A DNA stretch of 64,000 nt, taken from assembly GCA_025403435.1 (NCBI GenBank), contig CM046333.1, positions 34,741,521-34,805,520 of the forward strand, written 5' to 3'. This document shows, piece by piece, positions 26,128 through 40,567 of this stretch (positions are counted from its first letter, which is position 1; each line of letters starts with the position of its first letter). The notes under the pieces were generated by a model that had not been told where the DNA came from, made no database searches, and saw only the letters and a list, made by a program, of their open reading frames with translations. The stretch comes from Artocarpus heterophyllus (lineage: Eukaryota; Streptophyta; Magnoliopsida; Rosales; Moraceae). The translations under genes and the position numbers were made by a program.

Positions 26128-27342
26128 AAACCAGTTAATGACAGCTCGCTTACTATGTTATATTTTTTAAACAATTAATTATACATTCTATCATTTTTTA
26201 ATTTGTCCAATATGCCTACTTTTTACTATTTTGATTTTAACATGTTCTTCTTTCGATCACGGATATTGAATTCTCATCCAATAATGTTAAAATTAGCGTT
26301 TAGACCAGAAACAGTACCACATATACATACACACACACACACACACACACACCCCAATATGCAGGAATAGAAGTTTATTTCTTCTATTGATTTGTTCAAT
26401 CTTGGATATAACGCAGAGTCCAGATGTGTACAATATTACGAGATGCAATAGTATTGTAAGGTGTTTCTTTTTCTTCTTTCAGTTTGTTTTGTTTTTGTTT
26501 GAACTTCTCTGGTACAAAAGCTTATTGTTGATGCTATTTTAAAACCGTTTATATTTTATTTTGCATATTTAATACCTAAAAGACAGATACCTATCAATTA
26601 GCAGGTTGCCTTTTTTCCGCTGAAGAGTTTCATAAAATTATAGTATATGCACGTCAACTGTCTTTGAAGTCTGCAGAATTTTATTTTCCTCAGTACATGT
26701 ATATAGTTTCTTATATAATTGAACTCTCACTACCATGTATCCATAATTTAACATTTACTAATCACCAACACCACCCCACACGTGCAAACTTATATACATG
26801 ATATTGCATATATATATATGTTTAGGTTTTAACACTTAGCTGCAAGGCAAATATCCCTCTGTATTATCGTACCAAGATCCTTGTAAATATCTATCGGTGA
26901 ACATTTCTAGGAATTACAAAAACAAAATGTGTATACATATATATATATGTATATATGGGCAGAACAAGATTGAAAAGAAATCCAGCTATCAGCTGTGTTA
27001 ATTACTTAATTGAGAATTAATTTAAATCTATATAATGAATCAAGAATACATTATTCAATTTCATTTGCATATAAATAAAATCAATTTATTATCAAAGAAA
27101 CGGTGAGTAATTTTTTTCTGAAAAAAAGTGAAACAACATATAATTCTTTATTTATTTATTTTTATTTTTTGCATTGTTTTATAATTAAGTGGACATTCCG
27201 CAAGCTAGCGCGCCCATCAAACAAAATAAATCAACACAATCTAGAAGGCCTAAAACGATAACGTATATCCAAAAAAATTCTTTTCGAAACCTTTCCTTCT
27301 TACAAAAATAAAGAGATTAAAATTAACAGATCTCTTCATCAA
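26128..27342. other. AT-rich DNA between island and SCPL promoter, unit 1
   Basis: No gene is seen. It contains a CA run (about 26,328-26,353) and TA runs near 26,811 and 26,937-26,955. It is collinear with about 51,068-52,333 in unit 2, with scattered differences and microsatellite length changes. Confidence 0.6.
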
Positions 27343-28347
<1,005 letters not shown>

Positions 28348-28941
28348 TAAACAAACATATACAGATATACACACACACACCACGCCACAAAAATATTGTC
28401 ATATTATGCTTATATGTAGAGATCTAGATGATATTTGGAGTCATGATATTTATGATGTTATTTACCACGTTTTGCTAACCACACCTTGATATGACATGAG
28501 CGCGCTTTGACCTGTATATATCATGAATCACTTTCGTGATTTACCACAATTAATTGATGCCATTTAAGCAAGGTTTTGCTTTCCTCTACACACACACACA
28601 CAAACACACATATATACTGATTGCACTCATGATGCAACAGGAATAATGTCGTTGGAAAGTTTGTTTTTGTTCCGATAGTTTATATTACTTGCAGTAGCCC
28701 CACAACTAGTTTATAATAATAATAATAATTACAACTATATATATATATATAATTGCTAGCTAGGGATAGATTGAGGTAAGATGTACTTCATGGAATTGGA
28801 AGGATTTGGGAAATTATGGCATAAGCCTTTCATTTACATTGCATACGTACATACATTAAAAAAAAAAAAAAAAAAAAAAAAAACTAGTGTCTAGATACAA
28901 TGAACTAGTTAGATTCATAAAACAATCAAACAAATTAAAAA

Positions 28942-29432
28942 GAGTTAATTACATAACTAATACCTACTAGTTCTAACAATTTTTTTAATTTATCTTTTTG
29001 TTTTAAGAAACTATAATGGTATCCTACGAATTTAAAAAATTTGTTTCAATTTTATCCCTTGCAAACTTTTTAGACAAAAAAATATGAAGATAAAACAAAC
29101 ATACTTTTAATTAGACCGAGTTTATTTTTAAAATATATTTTTCTTCTTGAGAATTTTTTTTTAAAAAATTGTAACATTTAAAAAGTCATAAAACTTAATA
29201 ACTTTTCTTGAAATTTGATGTTTTGTTTAAGAGTTTTTATGTTTTTATTTCCATGATATATTTTTTATAACTGTTTAAAGGTAATTATGTCGTTTTGTCT
29301 AATTTTTTCTACTTATAGGAATGAAATTGAAACAAATTTTTTAAATTTATAGGATATATTGATAATTTCTAAAAATAAAGGGACAAATTGAGAAATAATT
29401 AAAATTAGGAAGTTTAATTATGCAATTAACCC
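28942..29432. mobile_element. TIR element (MITE) in SCPL intron 1, unit 1
   Basis: The ends GAGTTAATTACATAACTAA and (reverse complement) GGGTTAATTGCATAATTAA form an imperfect inverted repeat around about 450 bp without an ORF. The superfamily is uncertain because no clear target duplication was found. A run of about 25 A lies just upstream at 28,858-28,883. Confidence 0.5.
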
Positions 29433-30694
29433 AAATCAAAAAATAGAAAATATGCAATTGTCAACTATTGGCAGCACAATATCATAGAAATAAATGGAAA
29501 TAATCAAGTATCCTAACAATATTAATAAGCTTATGAAACAGATAGATCATAAAAGGACAAAATTGTGAAATTGTTTAAATAGCTAGTTCTTTCGTGTATA
29601 CTTTAAACTCAAACACTACACCAAACACGGCCAAGATAGCAGAGGGAGGGAAATAGACGACATTTTATGTTTGGTAATAAATCTTTATCAAGCCATATAT
29701 AATTAACATAATTCATTTTGCATATATGAATTTGCTGCAGGGACCATGGAATCCCTTAAATCCCACCTAGCATGTGGCGTATGACTCAAAATATGTTACG
29801 AACGGTGATATATCCCCCAATGATTCGGTTTCCAGCCAAAGAGAAATACTAAAAATTGAATGTCCCCATCTTGAAAAATTTCTCCAATATCAGACTTTTT
29901 AAAAAAGTTTCAAACAATGAAAATCCACCAATGTACAATTTTCTCTAAATTAATAGAGTACATTTTTTTCGTGCTATAATTCTTCAGATAAATTATGTGC
30001 TAGGCATCATATGGCCTTTGTAGTAAAAAAGATTAAAGGGTCCACCACTAACTAAATTGATGAAGAAATTGATCTAGAGGTCGAAAATAACCCCCTTTTA
30101 GTTGTTTTCAGAGATTTTTGGGCATTTGGTGTCTCAACTTTGACACTTTTTAGTGGGAAGTACATGTTACTTGATGATTGTTAGCCCTTGAAAAATCTTA
30201 TAAATAATTCTACAATTGAATAGTGCTAAAGAGCACAGGTGCATAACGGGCAACGGTAGATAAAACACCACCGGCTTTTGTCTGCCGTCATGAAATTGAC
30301 ACATTATCATTATTTTTTTTGAAAAAAAAAATATCATCAAGTAGTCACAAGAAAATTTGTAACATCTAAAGTAAGTAACTAGTGATAAAATGCCTTAAAA
30401 ACACTTTCCAGGCAGTCAAAGGCCGTTATACCACTATATTTCATTGAAAATCTCCATGTTCAGTGGTGAAAACAAAAAAAAAATACCATCCTTGTCGACC
30501 ATTACTATGATTAATAGTAGTATCCATTAACAGAAATACAAGACACAAAAGAAAATATTTCTTGTTGCTATTCGTCAAAGATTATTAGAAAAAAAATAAA
30601 AAAAGGCCTAAAATATCTAAAGATAAGTTTTACTCCTATAACATCATTATGTTTGAGTTTTATAGTTGACCAATTAAGCAGTTGGAAAGCACTG

Positions 30695-30789
30695 CATGTT
30701 TGATATACCGTATTGTATTATATTGTATTGTATTGCATTACAATGTATTGTATAACACTAATATAATACAATACGGTATGTCAAACATG
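30695..30789. mobile_element. Small palindromic MITE in SCPL intron 1, unit 1
   Basis: About 95 bp runs from CATGTTTGATATACCGTATT to its near reverse complement ending CAAACATG. The arms are built of GTATTGTATT-type repeats. There is no ORF. Confidence 0.65.
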
Positions 30790-30803
30790 TAATTAATTAC
30801 TAA

Positions 30804-30962
<159 letters not shown>

Positions 30963-31000
30963 TAAAGTAACTAAAATCAATTACTACCATCAAAACCTAA

Positions 31001-31396
<396 letters not shown>

Positions 31397-33017
31397 TGAT
31401 TCTAACATGCCATTGAAGTCAAATTGATTTTGTGGACGTTAATTCGGTGCGGATTGGGAATGCTTGGATCGATGATAGGACTAGTGAGCAGGGAATGTAC
31501 GATTACTTTTGGACACATGCATTGATCTCCAACGAGAGCCACGCAGGATTAGAGAAGTATTGCGACTTTGTAAATTATAGCAGCATCTGTGATAAATATC
31601 CAAACCAAGCCTTTGACGAGATCGGAAATATTGATATCTACAACATCTATGCTCCATTGTGCAAACCCTTAGCACCCAAATCTTCAACTGGTTCAGTAAG
31701 TCTGACTTAAATTGGTCAAACATATATGATTTTAGATTAAGGTAAATCATTTTCAAAGTCTAAGTAAAAGAAAAAAAAATATGAACTAAAAGCTATCTTC
31801 TTTTTTTTTCCTTTTTTTTTAGGTACATTATTTTGATCCTTGCTCTGATGATTATGTCTTTGCCTATCTGAATCTTAGGGAAGTGCAAACAGCTCTTCAT
31901 GTTAGACCAACAAACTGGTCACATTGTAGGTAATATGCCATTCATTTCTAATGTTTTACTTTGCAATAGGTTAAGAATCATCTAATTAGTCATTCTCAGC
32001 CCTTCGGTTTCAATATTGTGGAATAAATTCTTCGAGTCCGTTTGAAAACACAGATCAAACTAAAAGATTTGAACCTAAAATGTCATAGCAATTCAAATTT
32101 TATAAAAGAAAACACTATAACAATATTATTTTGAACCAAAACTTTTTTATTCAAACTATGCTTTCAAATGAGCCCTTCAATACTGTAGAACAAGCCATAA
32201 AAAAATGAGTAAATAGAATAACACTGGGACAAACAATTAGCAGATCCAGAGAACAGATGTAATAACTTGTTCCGTGATGTATGTCTACGTAGTCACGTTA
32301 GATGGACTGACAGCCCAACAACCGTTCTACCAACAATAAAGCAGCTCATAGCTTATGGAATAAGTGTCTGGGTATACAGGTGAGTCCGATTTGAGCATAT
32401 ATCTACTTATTCTTTCAGCTTGTCTCATTAAACAGTACAATAGTTATATCCTCAGCTTTTGTTAAATGACATTTGGGAGGAACACTTATTTGCAAATCGA
32501 CTTTTTGAAAACATTTATTGCAAAATGGCTTCAAAGTTTATGCATTGAACAACCAAGTGGATCCCTCACTGTAAAAAGTGAAATAAAGTCGTTTTGCTAA
32601 TTTCACTCTCTAAGGTTATCGTCTTGGCAAACTTTCTTGCCAGTAATAAGTATCAATGACTTTAGCAAGAGAGGTTATTATTTTAAACATTTGGCACCTA
32701 AAATATAACTTTCAAATGAATCTTGCAGTGGGGACACTGATGGGCGAGTGCCAGTGACATCCTCAAGGTACTCAATAAACACTTTGAAGCTACCAATTGT
32801 GAATGCTTGGCGCCCCTGGTATTCTAGCGAAGAGGTAATATAAGATAAGTAGTGCTAAATCCATTCAACCCAAGACTCTTTTTTTTCCTTTATTATTATT
32901 TGTTAATCCCCCCACAAGCATTTTAAGTCAAAACTAGGTTCTCAAACTGTGATGATGGTTTCAGGTTGGAGGCTATGTAGTTGAGTACGAAGGATTAACA
33001 CTTACCACAGTAAGGGG

Positions 33018-33749
33018 TAGGGGTGAACAACGGGCGGGTAGGCGGTTTTTGGGCGGGTGTGGGGCGGTTTTTTTAAGTGGCGGGTTGACGATTAACCAAC
33101 CCACAAACCGCCCATGGAGTGGCGGGCGGTTTCGGTTTGGGGGTGGGCGGGTGCGGGCGGTGCGGGCGGGTTGGGCGGGTTGGGTCTACACTAATGTACA
33201 ATATAATTTTTTGAGCTCTTTTTTATTAAAAAAAAGTAAAGAAAATTTTGTAGAAAATATAAGACGATAATGTATGAAGCATTCTCAACAACAACCAAGT
33301 TTGACGCCTAAAGACAATAACCATATTCACAACAAATTAAGAAACATAATCATTCATTGCAACAAGAAACATCAGCTATATATGAAGTGATGAACAAAGT
33401 CAAGAATTCTTGTTCTTCCATAAAACCTGTTCATTGGGTTCGAAAATAACAGGATACTACAGATGAAATGATGAACAAAATCAAATGTTCTTTTTCTTTT
33501 TAAAGAATGAGGAGTGGGAGAGGTTTAGATTAAGATTTTTTTTTTTTTTTTTTTTTTTAAGAATTAGGCGGGCGGGTTCGGGTTGAACCCGCCCCCTAAA
33601 ATTTAAAACCGTACCCGCCCGCCAACATATGTAGGCGGGCGGGTTGAACCCGTCAATGGACGGGTTGAACCCGCATAGTCTTTTTTTTGGGCGGGCGACC
33701 GGCGGTTGCGGGCGGCCGACGGTTGCGGGGTGGTTTTTGTACACCCCTA
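33018..33749. mobile_element. hAT-type MITE, 732 bp, inserted in SCPL last exon (unit 1)
   Basis: The ends TAGGGGTGAACAA and (reverse complement) TAGGGGTGTACAA form a terminal inverted repeat. A perfect 8-bp target duplication GTAAGGGG flanks it (33,010-33,017 and 33,750-33,757), the hAT signature. The empty site is at 58,190 in unit 2. The ends are rich in GGCGGGT/ACCCGCC palindromes and the middle is AT-rich, with no transposase. It is closely similar to 39,907-40,567, sharing a long AT-rich core. Confidence 0.92.
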
Positions 33750-34244
33750 GTAAGGGGTGCTGGGCATTTGGTTCCGAGCTATCAACCGGAACGAGCATTG
33801 ACCATGATCTCTTCTTTCCTTCCAGGGAGGCTTCCTCCTCCTTCCTAAACAAATCTTCTTCTTAACCTGACATAATTATTCTCCCATTGTGAGAGCATCC
33901 CGATAATTGTCATCGACAGTTTTCGACAGTACTTTCTTTTTTTTTTTTTTTTGCCCTTTTTTTTCCTTTAAAGTCAATATCCCACTTAATAAGAAGCTCA
34001 ATAAGAGATAAAAAAAATAAAAGCCTCATAGGAGAAATAAATAAATAAACAAGCCTCCATTTCACAATGTGCATTTTCATTGTAAGCTTTCAAATGTAAC
34101 AATGTATGTGAATAGAAGGTGAACAAGTACAACCTTTACAAAGTAGTCAGTACTATTTTAGAAACTAGCAACGACACCAATCTATTATTAACAGCACAGG
34201 AAAACCTGATTCCACGTTTGAAAAATGAATGAAATCTAGGTTGT

Positions 34245-34247
<3 letters not shown>

Positions 34248-34286
<39 letters not shown>
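34248..34286. repeat. TA microsatellite between SCPL and HEMD, unit 1
   Basis: A pure TA run of about 19 units. The unit 2 counterpart at 58,690-58,707 has about 8 units. Confidence 0.9.
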
Positions 34287-34289
<3 letters not shown>

Positions 34290-34606
34290 GACTAAAGAAA
34301 TTTTATCTACTGCATCATCCAGATAGCCTCCTTAGGGTTTGGGAAGAAAATTATGCCTTCTGGATAAGAAACCCCTCAGAATATTATAAAACTCTAGGTC
34401 CTTCTGTGGCATATGTTTCACCCCGTTCTGCAACTAGTTTATGCAGAAACTTCAAAATCTTGCATGTTCGCAGAGGTTCCTATTACTCTCAGTCAGCTTG
34501 CCTGGTCCTGGTCTGAAACTAAACGGGCACGGCTCATTTGACTCGTGAGGACTGAAATAGGGACAACTTTTTAAAAAATAATTAGCACAAGGAACGTATT
34601 GCCTTT

Positions 34607-37464
34607 CTAGTAATGGCCATATTCTTTCAATGCCTCTATAACTTTGCCCACCCATCTGCTAGCCAAAACAAGCAACGTCAGAAAAGAAGCAACAAGCAAA
34701 CAAGCAGGCTGCATCTCTAAGTATCCTCCACAATCTCCAAACTGTTGAATTTCTTTATTAATAATAGAAGAATCAATAGTGACCAGTTAGAGAAAATATA
34801 TTGCCCTTCAAGACCTGGATTTGTTGGGTAGTACACATTTCTCAAGCCCAATCTTCTTGCAGCAGACGCAGTTGTCTCACCAATACAGGCAACTGCATTG
34901 CTCCATTGTTCCGGCTTTGGAAGGAGATTGACCCAGGCACCATTGAAAAAGAGAGAATCGTAGGATATAAAAGAAGTGATTTCAAATCTTATAGTATCAT
35001 AAAGCGATGAAAAAAATTTAACAAACATAATGGTCAAAACTGTATCCCGATATGTATAGAATGATCAACATCAAATAGTCTGGTTTAAATCAGTAATGAA
35101 TTAACTGCTGAAAATAAAATCACTCTAGTGAAAATTATATAAAAACCGAAAAAATCCTAGTAACTCAAAGATTGTATAAAATTTCAACCAAGTACTAACC
35201 GAATGGCTGATGGTGATGCAACTGTGACCACAGGGGCAGACAGTGCCTGCTCTAAAACCATTTGGTCCACGTCTTGAACAGGTGCCTGTAAGAGATTCTT
35301 TCAGAAGCCATGTCTTTTTGTGATATAAACTGTACAATCAGCTATCAATTAAATCACCCAATTAGCATTCATGCATCCGTCAGCTATGACCTAAAAGAGA
35401 CATATATAATGAGTACAGCAGCAGTTGGAAAGCCAGGAAAAAAGATCTTGCTAAACTGAGCATAAAGCCAACCAGATACTTGTAACCTAGAGATACAGCA
35501 TTTGCTCCACCCAGGGGCAATTAACCCGTGTAATTAACTTCGATCATTAGATCTTTAATTGAGGAAACACCAGCCCTTTTTGCTGCCAAGTTGGCCAACT
35601 TGTAAGAGCAACAAGTTAATTTGGAAAAGAAAATAATTGCACAAAATGAATGACCCCTATTATGCTGTAAGAGCTGAACTTGATATGTCTAAGCAACAAC
35701 AGAAGTCAAGACACCACATAAATGAACAATCATGTCAAACTCAGACCGAAGTCAAATGATGGGATTGGAAAATGTAAGAGAAACGTGGATTCACACAAAC
35801 ACAAAGGGTAATTACTTGGGAACAGTTTTTACCTGGACCATGGACAACAAAACGGTGAAGTGTATTTAAAAATCCTAATGAATACACATTCATATTAAAA
35901 AGTTACTAAAATACTAAATTTACTTTTCATTTTTAAAAATTTTCATGAAACTGAATCAATATATAAAGAACCATCTGTAGCGCGAAACCAATAGCCTAAG
36001 TGATCGGCAACCATAGTTATACATCGAGGCTACAAAATCAGCAAATATAATGTGGAATCTGTCAAAGATAATATATCATGCCGTTGTGTATGTATTTAGC
36101 CTTGTGACTTCAAATCCACGATTAGACAAGCCATCCTCTGAAATATACAGAAATAGAATATAGGCTTTATACTAAGAAACGAAAACCCAGAAAGTAAGGT
36201 CTCAAAATGAAATGAATCAAAGAATTTGACCAAAAAAGAAATTCCAGGTCTATTGGTTTGTGTTCAAAGAAAGCTTTTAATCATGTAACAGAAAGAAGGA
36301 GTGAATATAAACAAAAGAAAAAGAACAATGATCAAATACAAGGTCAAATGTGTCATAAAGAAAACATTGAAAAGTGCAAGAGGGTATATCAGGGGCTCCT
36401 AAACTTTATAGTCACACAGAACAGAAGTACAGAACCTTCGCTAGCTTTTCTTATTTCGTCGACAGTCTTCTGAAAGAGACAAGTGGAATTATCATTACAA
36501 TTTAGGTCAATTTAGTTCTAATTTCAAAAAGAAGGAACAAAAACAAACAAACAAACAAATCCTTCAAATAAATAATTTAATTTGCACTCGTTTGCAGGGT
36601 GCTAGGTCCTAAGACCAATTATTAATAGCCTTGCTGTTTTTTTCATTTGTGCGTAAATTCGTCTGATAAGATTTATAAACCATCTTTTAATACTTTACGA
36701 CACATTTATCACAGTTTGGCCAATCAGTAGAACTGCTCATGTCCTATACGCTCCTCAGTGCATAAGATTTAAATGCATTGTTGCTCAAATCAGCCAGATA
36801 TACAATGCAGAATCAGAAAAGAGAACGTTATTTTTTAAACATAATTGCTTCAAAAGATGGACATTGATGTTAGCTGATTGTAAAACGTGTCAAGACAACC
36901 ATAAACGCATGTAAGGAAATCATATAACCAGAAGAATACCACAGACCAATCTCACTGCTAGCCTTTGCAGAAGCAGGATATAAAACAGTGCACTTTGTGC
37001 TGCCATTTTTTGGAAGCTCTGAAGCCAAAACCTTCCCTGTTGCTGAAAAATGACAAGTAGCAAAAAGTTTATTGGTTCCACCAACCAATGTAGTATCCCA
37101 AGAGTGGCTTTTTCCCCTTCTTTTGCTTTATATCCACACAATAGCTCAACAAGAGATATAATATGCAATCACTAAAGCGCCCAATAATAATGCATAGTTA
37201 TTGACTCTCTTTGTAATAACATCTAGAAGCGCAGTAATATTTTGCTAAAATTAATATTTCACTACATTCCAGAAACCTGATTAAAAAAATGGAATGACCT
37301 TCAATACTTGCAGTACAGTTTTGATAGGATTTCTACTCTTTAATGTATGCCAGTGAACCATAATAGACATGTGGGTACAGATGCCCAGTAATACGTACCT
37401 TTCGATGGCAAAAAAGCAACATTGAGAGATTGTTTCGATGATTGCATTACTTCCTTAAAAATGC
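34607..37464 (-). pseudogene. HEMD: Uroporphyrinogen-III synthase, 5'-truncated copy (unit 1)
   Basis: Exons on the minus strand are 37,464-37,399 (partial), 37,042-36,947, 36,137-36,082, an exon at 35,285-35,200, 34,939-34,805, and the last, 34,655-34,607, with stop TAG. They encode the C-terminal half of the enzyme ([71 protein letters not shown]). The 5' part is missing because the duplication junction at 37,459 cuts through an exon. The exon 34,939-34,805 acceptor is GG instead of AG and its donor is GC; the donor of 36,137-36,082 is also GC. The intact copy has AG and GT at these sites. No promoter or N-terminus remains, so it is a pseudogene. Confidence 0.9.
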
Positions 37465-38939
37465 ACTCAATAACATTTTATTGAATTCGTGGAGTAATTC
37501 GATACAACTAAAAGTCAAAAGAACAGCTTTGCCAAGATAAAAATGTTATTTGTTATTAAAAAGTTATCGAATTCCACAGAAAACAAAAATTGCAAAAGAT
37601 ATAATCGGCAAGACAAAAAAGATTCTCAACATTGAGAACCACCTTATGTCTCTTTTTCACATCCAGCTCCATACAAATAAATTTCATTCTTGAGAATAAG
37701 GATCATGTTCCTTCTTCTTGCCTTTTTTTTTTTTTTCGGTTGGAGGGAGTCAGTTTCGTTGTTGTTAATTTTGCTGTCTTATATATAACTTTTTGGACCA
37801 CCAAAACTTCCAGCAGTAGAAGTGACCCCAATATATCTCAATTATTTAACATAACACAGCTCAATTATAGTATTTTTTACGTGTAAGAAAAAAAAAGATG
37901 TTGGAGATCTTACAAATGAAAAGAAATCAAAGCGATTTGCTAATTTTTTTGCCCCCGTTCTTGACTCTTTACTCTTCAACTTTCTTAGACTGAGTTATAA
38001 TACACTTTAAATGCCAGCTGTTACATTTTGGCCAATACTTTGTTCCACACTAACTTTTGTCTTCTCATCACACGACAGGAAAAATCGCACCATGTCTGAA
38101 AATCGCATTCTAGACGTGTATTTTGTGGACAAAAAAGCCCTTTTTATTTTTTTGCATTTTCCGTGTGTTTCTTTTTATTATCATATTTACATTGTATATG
38201 TATTTTGACCGACAGTGTTTTATTTTATTTTATTTTTCTATGAATTAGCCCAATATTGTTGAACATGCCACGTACTATTAATGTCAACCTAGGATAGTAA
38301 GTGAACTTGCTACGTATATATACACACACACACCAAAAGCGTAAGGATAGGTTTAGAGGGGTATTTTTTTTTCTTTTTATTGTTAAGATTATTGGATATT
38401 TATATATGTTACAAACGAACTAGTCTTCCATTTTTCGCTTAAAAAAAGGTTCGTCAACATTTTCAGTAGATTTTGCAATTGTGGTCCTAGCTAACACAGC
38501 TCATATTTCCTATAAATATATAATTTTTAACTCCAATTCCCAAACCTCTCATTGCCACGAGAGAGATGTGGAAAAAGTTAAAAATTAAAAAGTAAATATA
38601 AAAGTTTTCATTCACGTCGAATGAAAATTACCTATTGCATTACGTGGTTAATTTCACCAAGCTACCCTTTTTTTCTTTTTTCCTTTTCCCCACCACTTCT
38701 TTTCTTTTTTGATCCCAAAAGAAGTCATTACGGGTACGGAGAGAGATCAAAGCTTTCAGCGTAAAAGATAGATAAAGAGACAAGAATTCAGAAAACGACA
38801 ATGGTAAAACTTCAAATTTTGCATATTGGCCGGTCGTTGTCAGCAATGCATACATGCGTCATGTGTGTGCATATAATATTCATACATTTCTATTGGGTTT
38901 TGACAGCTTAAAACAAAGTGAACGGTGCCCGTTTAGCAA

Positions 38940-39463
38940 GTTCGATGGCAAATAGATTTAAATTATGTTGATTTGAATATTTTTTATGTGAATTATGTGA
39001 TTTGAATTATGTGGTTTTAATTGTTATTTTAATTGACGTTTAAATGTACATATAAAGTGTTAATCTGAATAAAAAATAAAATTGAAGTTTGTGTTTGGAT
39101 AGATAGTAAAAAAAGTTTTTGATTTATCAATAGATTTAACAAAATATTAATGTTCATGATATTAAAAAAGATACAATATGAATCTTAATTTATTCCAATC
39201 TTCATTGGGAACACAATAAAAAAGAATTGTCTCAATCGGATATTAAATAAATAAATTATGATTTTTTTTTCACAAATACAAGAGAGAAAATATAAGATTT
39301 TACTATAGCAAACTGAGTCGAGTCTAAAGAGTTTAAAGGGGAGTAGAGTTCTAAAAATTTGGGTTCAAATGATTTATTTGATTTAAATTTTAAGAAAACA
39401 AACATCTATCTAAAAACTTCTGTGAACTCAAAGTCTAAAGAGTTATCTTAATATGCCAAACAA
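38940..39463. mobile_element. Diverged Harbinger-like MITE (unit 2 copy)
   Basis: This is the duplicate of the element at 12,892-13,400, at the same place in unit 2. Its left end, with an added 'gaattatgtgatttgaattatg' type of local repeat, is slightly longer. The ends are approximate. Confidence 0.6.
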
Positions 39464-39906
39464 TCACACCTTTATATTTTTCTGGCTACAACTCCCTCTT
39501 TCCCTTTAACGACCACGTCTTTCTTTAGCAACTGCCTCATGGCTACCCGAAACCATGCGCCTAATTTAATTTGTTTAACTTTTTTCTCAAGTTCATTAAC
39601 ATTTCTCTGAAGATAAAAGTTAGCAACCTTATGGATAAACATTAGTGACCGTTTCAGTTTTTTGAACTCTTTTTTTTTTCCCCTTAGAATATACCAAAAT
39701 AATTGTAGCAAATGAACCACCAACATTCGAGTTTCGATATTCAAGAAGAAGAAAAAGAAAGGGCAAAAAATAGTTGTTTAATGGAGCAAAATTTTGTCCC
39801 TTTGACATGGCACCATGAGGATGATATACAGGTGGGCCGTAATATAAGGTCAATTGGATGTGGGCTTAAACTCGAAATCTTGTTTCGGCCTTGAAGGGAG
39901 GAGAAG

Positions 39907-40567
39907 TAGGGGTGAACAACGGACGGGTTTGCGGGTTTTGGGCGGGTGCGGGGCGGTTTTTTTAAGTGGCGGGTTGGCGATTAACCAACCCACAAACCGC
40001 CCATGGAGTGGCAGGCGGTTTCGGTTTGGGGGCGGGCGGGTTGGGCGGGTTGGGTCTACACTAATGTACAATATAATTTTTTGAGCTCTTTTTTATTAAA
40101 AAAAAGTGAAGAAAATTTGTAGAAAATATAAGACGATAATGTATGAAGCATTCTCAACAACAACCAAGTTTGACGCCTAAAGACAATAACCATATTCACA
40201 ACAAATTAAGAAACATAATCATTCATTGCAACAAGAAACATCAACTATATATGAAGTGATGAACAAAGTCAAGAATTCTTGTTCTTCCATAAAACCTGTT
40301 CATTGGGTTCGAAAATAACAGGATACTACAGATGAACAAAGTCAAATGTTCTTTTTCTTTTTAAAGAGTGAGGAGTGGGGGAGGTTTAGATTAAGATTTT
40401 TTTTTTTTTTTTTTAAGAATTAGGCGGGCGGGTTCGGGTTGAACCCGCCCCCTAAAATTTAAAACCGTACCCGCCCGCCAACATATGTAGGCGGGCGGGT
40501 TGAACCCGCATAGTTTTTTTTTTGGACGGGCGGCCGGCGGTTGCGGGGCGGTTTTTGTGTACCCCTA
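39907..40567. mobile_element. hAT-type MITE, 661 bp (unit 2)
   Basis: It has the same family termini as 33,018-33,749 (TAGGGGTGAACAA ... GTGTACCCCTA). A perfect 8-bp target duplication AGGAGAAG is at 39,899-39,906 and 40,568-40,575. The empty site is in unit 1 near 13,830. It is shorter than the other copy mainly through loss of GGGCGGGT-type repeats near both ends. No transposase is present. Confidence 0.92.

Noticed and set aside
33481..33852. 123-codon minus-strand ORF
   Set aside because: It runs through the hAT MITE and antisense to the SCPL last exon. It is a by-product of the insertion.
36870..37168. Two overlapping ORFs of 72 and 82 codons (minus)
   Set aside because: Only part of one matches a HEMD exon (36,947-37,042). 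The rest is flanking intron, so exon boundaries were used instead.
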